A stretch of DNA of 64,000 nucleotides. Source: Carya illinoinensis. Its lineage: Eukaryota > Streptophyta > Magnoliopsida > Fagales > Juglandaceae. Location: positions 8,545,501 to 8,609,500 of the forward strand of contig NC_056766.1 of NCBI RefSeq assembly GCF_018687715.1, in the 5' to 3' direction. A program made the translations under genes and the position numbers. Shown here piece after piece: positions 59,714 to 64,000 of the stretch (positions are counted from its first letter, which is position 1; each line of letters starts with the position of its first letter). The notes under the pieces were generated by a model. That model did no database searches and was not told where the DNA came from. It saw only the letters and a list, made by a program, of their open reading frames with translations.

Positions 59714-59759
59714 GTGAACCTCATCACTTTTGTTCTGAAAAAATTATTCATGTTCTAAT

Positions 59760-60430
59760 TATTTTTCATTGTCTAAAATGTTTAATGTTTTTTCTCAGTG
59801 CTGAATAATGTTTAATTCTTAGTGCTGAAAATGCTTCCATTGTTTTTTCTACCCCACTTGGTGAGACACTCATCTCCATTGTCTTTTATTTATTTATTTC
59901 ACACACTGATCATCACTTTATGAAGCAGGACCTACCATTTTAAAATATCACTCTGATCATTACTCTGATTATCACTCTATTAGCAAATTCAGTATGTATC
60001 TAGCATTATATTAGTTTGTAGGATGTGTTGCTTTTAGATTTATGTCATTTTCATTCTATTTTATTTTTTGCAGGATCACTTTGAGGTCAATCACTTTGAA
60101 GTTGCTATTTGGTGTGGAAATTAAATCACTGGTTTTGTAATTCATATATTGTAATTTAGTATTTTGTAATGTAATGTATAAATAACAAATAATATAATAT
60201 GCAATGGATTGTATTGTAATGCACGCATACTTTGCATAGAAGAATATTGGAATTTTTTTTGTTTTACATGCATTTTTATTAGAGGCAAATTAAGTAGAAC
60301 TTTGATATAGTAGTTGATATTTTTCAACCTCTAAAGACAATCAAATTTATTCTTTTTTTTTTTTATAAAAAAATCAAAGCCACGTGTGAGAATATTGGAT
60401 ATATATTTAGGTTTTTATATGGGCTTAAAA
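59760..60430. other. No gene seen
   Basis: AT-rich spacer next to the isolated MAEA exon; a GCAGGATCACTTTGAGGTC stretch at 60072 follows a T-rich tract and could be a second acceptor, but the following frame is not recognised. Confidence 0.35.
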
Positions 60431-60433
60431 AAA

Positions 60434-60607
60434 AAACCGGGTTTAATCTGGAACCCGAAATCCGGGTTTTGAAAAATCCGAATTTATTCGGGTTCTGACC
60501 CATTTCTAACCCGGGCTAACCCGGTCCGGGTTCCAGCCCAGATTTAAAATTCGGGTTCCGATTTGGGTCTATCTAATTTTCGGGTTGGAATCCGGATGAA
60601 CATCCTT
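60434..60607. mobile_element. hAT-like end with CCGGGTT subterminal repeats
   Basis: More than ten CGGGTT or AACCCG words in both orientations within 170 bases, ending in CCGGATGAACATCCTTA. The minus strand thus reads TAAGGATGTTCATCCGG, the form of many plant hAT ends. The matching left terminus is not found, so this is a partial element. Confidence 0.5.
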
Positions 60608-60609
60608 AA

Positions 60610-61545
60610 TATTTGGAACAGAAATGTTAGTCTTACAAAATGTTGGGTCCTGACAATTTTTTTATTTTTTTATTTAATGATTAAAAACTATTTTTTAATA
60701 ATATTATAATTATTTAAAAAAAAATATTTAAAAATATTAAAAAAATTCACATCTTCTCGAGAGCCGTGCCGTGCTGCTCGGCACTATTTGAAAACTCATT
60801 TGTTGAAGTATTAGATAAAGCAGATTTTAATTAGATATTTTAAATAAAAAATTGACCTATTCCTTGTCCAAAATAATAAAAAAAGATGATAATTTTTATA
60901 AATTTCTATAAAAATAATAAAATATTCACATCCATATAAGCTGCTTTCATATTTAACTATTCACTCTCTAGAATTTTCTTTGTGGACGGCATTTTCTTGC
61001 GCAGCATCTCCATGGGCAGGCAGCAATGATATTTGCCGACAGGAAAAAAGGATTGGCAAACCCAAATCTAGCTCCGGTACTTCAAAACGGGCCTCGACTC
61101 GTGACTAGCTGGCTCCTGGGAACAAAGCTGGGTGAGAGGTGAGATCGGATTCACGGTCATCTTATTCTTGCGGTCAACGGCCCGAATCTAAGGTGAGATA
61201 TCCTTTATCATCTTTGATGTGTCCTAGCGTAAGTTTAGCTAGCATGAGCTAACAAGACTTTATTTCTATTACTCTTCTTTGGATGAATTCCTGGGAACAA
61301 AGGTTGAGAGCTCTGATCAGATTCATGATCATCTTATTCTTATGGTCAACGGCCATATATATATATTGGGTGCTATTAAATCTAATTTTTATTATTATCT
61401 TTCATTTTGTGTTCTAGCATAAGCTGTTTATATAGCTTCTTTATTTCTAATACTCTTCTTTTGGATGAATTTCTTGTCAGTCAAAGTCGACTACTTTGAT
61501 CGGCATGCTGCTTTTCCTTCTCTGATCTCTCTTCTTTTAGACAGT
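60610..61545. promoter_or_regulatory. Upstream region of the DUF247 gene
   Basis: Contains an inverted copy of the AT-rich repeat (60650-60790). The block GGTCAACGGCC with CTGGGAACAAAG is duplicated at about 61115-61185 and 61290-61355. A TCTTCTTTTAG acceptor at 61530-61540, directly before the ATG, suggests an intron in the 5' untranslated region. The promoter itself is not pinned down. Confidence 0.4.
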
Positions 61546-61549
61546 ATAA

Positions 61550-62818
61550 ATGTCTGTGAGTGGAGATAGTGTTATAATCAACATAGAAGATTTGGCCTGT
61601 TCAATTGAAAAAAAGATCTCCCATGATTTGCTTGTGCCACAGAAGAGCTGTATCTTCAAGATCCCCAATATACTCTACAGACAACAAGAAAAAGCTTTTA
61701 TCCCTGATGCATTTTCTTTTGGCCCTCTTCACCATAGCCTTCCAAACCTAAAATCTGTGGAGAAAATTAAACTACAATACTTGCAATGTCTTGTTTCTCG
61801 ATTACACAATTCAGGGGAAAGTAAGAAAATGGTAATAGATTTGATCAAATCCATCGAGGAAGTAGAGAAAGAGGCTCGTCAATATTATGCTGAATCGATT
61901 GAATACACTCCGGAAGAATTCGTTAAAATTTTGTTAATTGATGGTTGCTTTATTATTGAGCTATTTCGCAAGGATGCTTACGAGGCGCTTAGAGAAAAAG
62001 AAGACCCTATTTTTTCCGTATCTTGCATGCTTCAATTTCTATACCACGACTTGATATTACTAGAAAACCAAGTTCCTTGGATTGTACTCGAGCGCTTGTT
62101 CAACATGACTAAACAACAAACCCACAACGAGTCTTTACTTCAACTTGCCATTCAATTTTTTGGGACAGCTTTTTCAGCCACACCACCTACTCAAATCTTG
62201 CCTCTCAAAGATGTCAAGCACATTGTCGACCTACTGAGAAAATGGTTGGTTTCATCAACTATAGAGGAAGAAAACAATTCAGATTATTGGGAAGTTATGC
62301 CTTCTGCTACAGGCCTCGTGGAGGCTGGAATCAAATTTGTGAAGGCTACATCTGAAAATATATTGAACATAGAATTTGATGATGGAGTCCTCAAAATTCC
62401 TCCATTACTAATTCAAGAGACTACAGAAACAGTTTTTCGAAATTTGATCGCTTTTGAGCAATGCTACACCGACTGTGAAGCATGGTTGACTTCCTATGCT
62501 ATACTTATAGACAACCTCATCAACACTAACAAGGATGTGGACATACTTTGTGAGAGTGGGATTATTCATAGCTGGTCAAATCGAAAGGAAACGGTTCAGT
62601 TCTTCAATAAGCTCTACCACAATACTTATGTCAAAACTTTCTATTATGGAAGCCTATGTAACAAAGTGAATGGATACTGCCAACGCAGATGGCCTAGATG
62701 GCGTGCAATACTTGTGCACAATTATTTCAATAGTCCTTGGGCTTTTCTTTCAACATTGGCTGCTATCATCCTATTAATCCTCTCTTTCTTACAAACCATG
62801 TATACCATGAAAAAGTAG
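61550..62818 (+). CDS. DUF247 (UPF0481) family protein
   Basis: A single open exon, 422 residues, ATG 61550 to TAG 62816-62818, the only apparently intact host gene here. Family features in order: Cys-Ile-Phe-Lys-Ile-Pro near residue 34 followed by the Pro-x-x-Phe-Ser-Phe-Gly-Pro-Leu-His-His block (about 55-65); Leu-Ile-Asp-Gly-Cys-Phe-Ile-Ile-Glu-Leu-Phe (about 128-138); Asp-Leu-Ile-Leu-Leu-Glu-Asn-Gln-Val-Pro-Trp (about 170-180); and a hydrophobic segment near the C-terminus (about 398-417, rich in Leu, Ile and Ala) followed by a short tail, as expected for a tail-anchored membrane protein. Length is typical for the family. The biochemical role of DUF247 proteins is mostly unknown; some members act in grass self-incompatibility. 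Nothing here shows that role for this gene. Confidence 0.93.
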   Translation: MSVSGDSVIINIEDLACSIEKKISHDLLVPQKSCIFKIPNILYRQQEKAFIPDAFSFGPLHHSLPNLKSVEKIKLQYLQCLVSRLHNSGESKKMVIDLIKSIEEVEKEARQYYAESIEYTPEEFVKILLIDGCFIIELFRKDAYEALREKEDPIFSVSCMLQFLYHDLILLENQVPWIVLERLFNMTKQQTHNESLLQLAIQFFGTAFSATPPTQILPLKDVKHIVDLLRKWLVSSTIEEENNSDYWEVMPSATGLVEAGIKFVKATSENILNIEFDDGVLKIPPLLIQETTETVFRNLIAFEQCYTDCEAWLTSYAILIDNLINTNKDVDILCESGIIHSWSNRKETVQFFNKLYHNTYVKTFYYGSLCNKVNGYCQRRWPRWRAILVHNYFNSPWAFLSTLAAIILLILSFLQTMYTMKK

Positions 62819-64000
62819 CAATGACAATCTTATCAGAACTTGTCGTGTATTAATCGGTCCCTTCTATTTGTCCTCTTTTCGAGGTCATTTGGGGATAGAA
62901 AGAAATATTGTTTTCACTTTTAGGGATGTCTTCTAATGATGTGTGAAAAATGAATCGATTAATGCAAATGGGCAGATGATTTTGAATTGTTTCAGTGAAA
63001 TCAGTTGTAAATTACTTCGGAGTGAGGAAACAAGAGCAGACACTTCCATAGTTTGGCTACATTTCACTTTACTATATTTAGGCAGAAGCATTCCACTTTC
63101 AACTCGTTTCTTTTTCCTCCATATGCTTCGACAAATCAAAGAAAAAAAATCCATAAAAATGATTTTTTTTTATTCGATGCTAATTGTCATTTGAAATTAA
63201 GGTATATTATCCTAAAAACGTTTTCGGATGTTTGGTTATAATATTTCACGCATCTTTATGTTAAATGACTGTGTTGGAAGCGGCCATTATGACCCTATTT
63301 TTCTTTATGAGAAATACTTTAGCCACAAAGAGATTACATAAAAGTGAATTCACAAATTGATATGACTTAATGCAATATGTTAGATTGTAAAGTTACTTTT
63401 AATGTAAAATAGATCTAACGAATCATATGAAGCCACGTTAGTTTGTAGATTGGTTTTTGTATAATCTTTTTATGTCTGTAACAATTCTCTTTCTTTATTC
63501 ATTGCTTAAAAAATTCTAATATTTGCGTCAGAATCCAAGCATGCTATGTACAGTTTGCTTCGCAAAGTCTAACATTCTTTCTGGCATTTACATTCTTAGA
63601 AATCTAGATTTTTGAGAATGTGACTAAACTCACATTTTGAAATAATTAGAAATATGATGGGATTCTATGTAATATAACAATCTCGCGTTTGGTTTAATAT
63701 TCCTAGAAATCATTTGTTTTTCTCAAGCAAACAAAGAGTAATATATCAAACAACAGGCCGGCCATTTGTGTTTTCTCATTGTCACTGGCTCGTTTCTTAA
63801 TTTTTATCCAATCGCCACTTGTTTCAACCATTTTTCTGGTGACCACAATTAATGGGCGACGTGGTTCTTCCCTAACAACCTGCTATACGGTTGAAAATGA
63901 AAGGCAACAAAATGTCGAAAATAATCTTTTCCTAAGGACAATGTTGCCGCAATTAATCATTACCGGCCAGAAATTACTTTCACATACTGGAAGGCAATTA
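62819..64000. other. 3' flank of the DUF247 gene, no further gene seen
   Basis: AT-rich sequence with short open frames only; no recognisable coding, repeat or RNA feature. Confidence 0.5.

Noticed and set aside
61550..62818. Self-incompatibility locus
   Set aside because: The DUF247 family includes grass self-incompatibility determinants, but one family member without a paired small secreted gene or duplicate in this window is no evidence for that role.

Overview
The window is nuclear DNA of a flowering plant. It is AT-rich and gene-poor, spliced plant introns are visible, and most of it consists of transposable elements nested in one another. No bacterial operons, CRISPR arrays or rRNA genes are seen, and I recognised no tRNA gene. 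Several short elements resemble MITEs I associate with Fagales trees (walnut, oak and chestnut relatives). That taxonomic hint is memory-based and not secure.

Layout. 1-2.4 kb: the end of an unidentified reading frame, then a non-coding tract with about twenty short hairpins, many with loops like TTCAG or TTCTG. 3.3-4.3 kb: a fragment of non-specific phospholipase C next to a short LTR-like sequence. 4.4-13.3 kb: AT-rich spacer, a MITE, a GA microsatellite and a 89-bp tandem repeat. 13.3-15.4 kb: exon-like fragments, one resembling a plastid CAAX-protease-family protein, then twin hairpins. 11.9-20 kb: copies of a dispersed repeat that carries two exons of an unidentified gene ('gene X'); one copy is split by a hAT-type element with an 8-bp target duplication. 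21.3-22.9 kb: a 1.54-kb retroposon with a 16-bp target duplication. 20.1, 23.3-23.9 and 26.2-27.6 kb: dead LINE pieces. 32.5-49.85 kb: one CACTA (En/Spm) DNA transposon of about 17.35 kb with matching ends, a TNPD-type transposase gene (three exons, three in-frame TGA codons) and a decayed second gene of the Ptta/TNPA type. 50.3-51.1 kb: a 5'-truncated LINE in another gene X copy. 52.74-52.88 kb: a tRNA-derived SINE with a 15-bp target duplication. 52.9-58.6 kb: a full-length L1-type LINE with a 16-bp target duplication, ORF1 open, and ORF2 with five stops but no frameshift. 59.5 kb: one isolated exon of a MAEA/GID9 homologue. 61.55-62.82 kb: the only apparently intact host gene, a single-exon DUF247 protein.

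The genes do not form a pathway. The main story is insertion history: gene X copies came first and were then hit by a hAT element, a truncated LINE, a SINE and a full LINE. In the two large autonomous elements, inactivation is by nonsense substitutions that fit decay of methylated cytosines, with reading frames otherwise kept. I found no clearly new biological system. The least explained structure is the hairpin tract at 0.5-2.4 kb.
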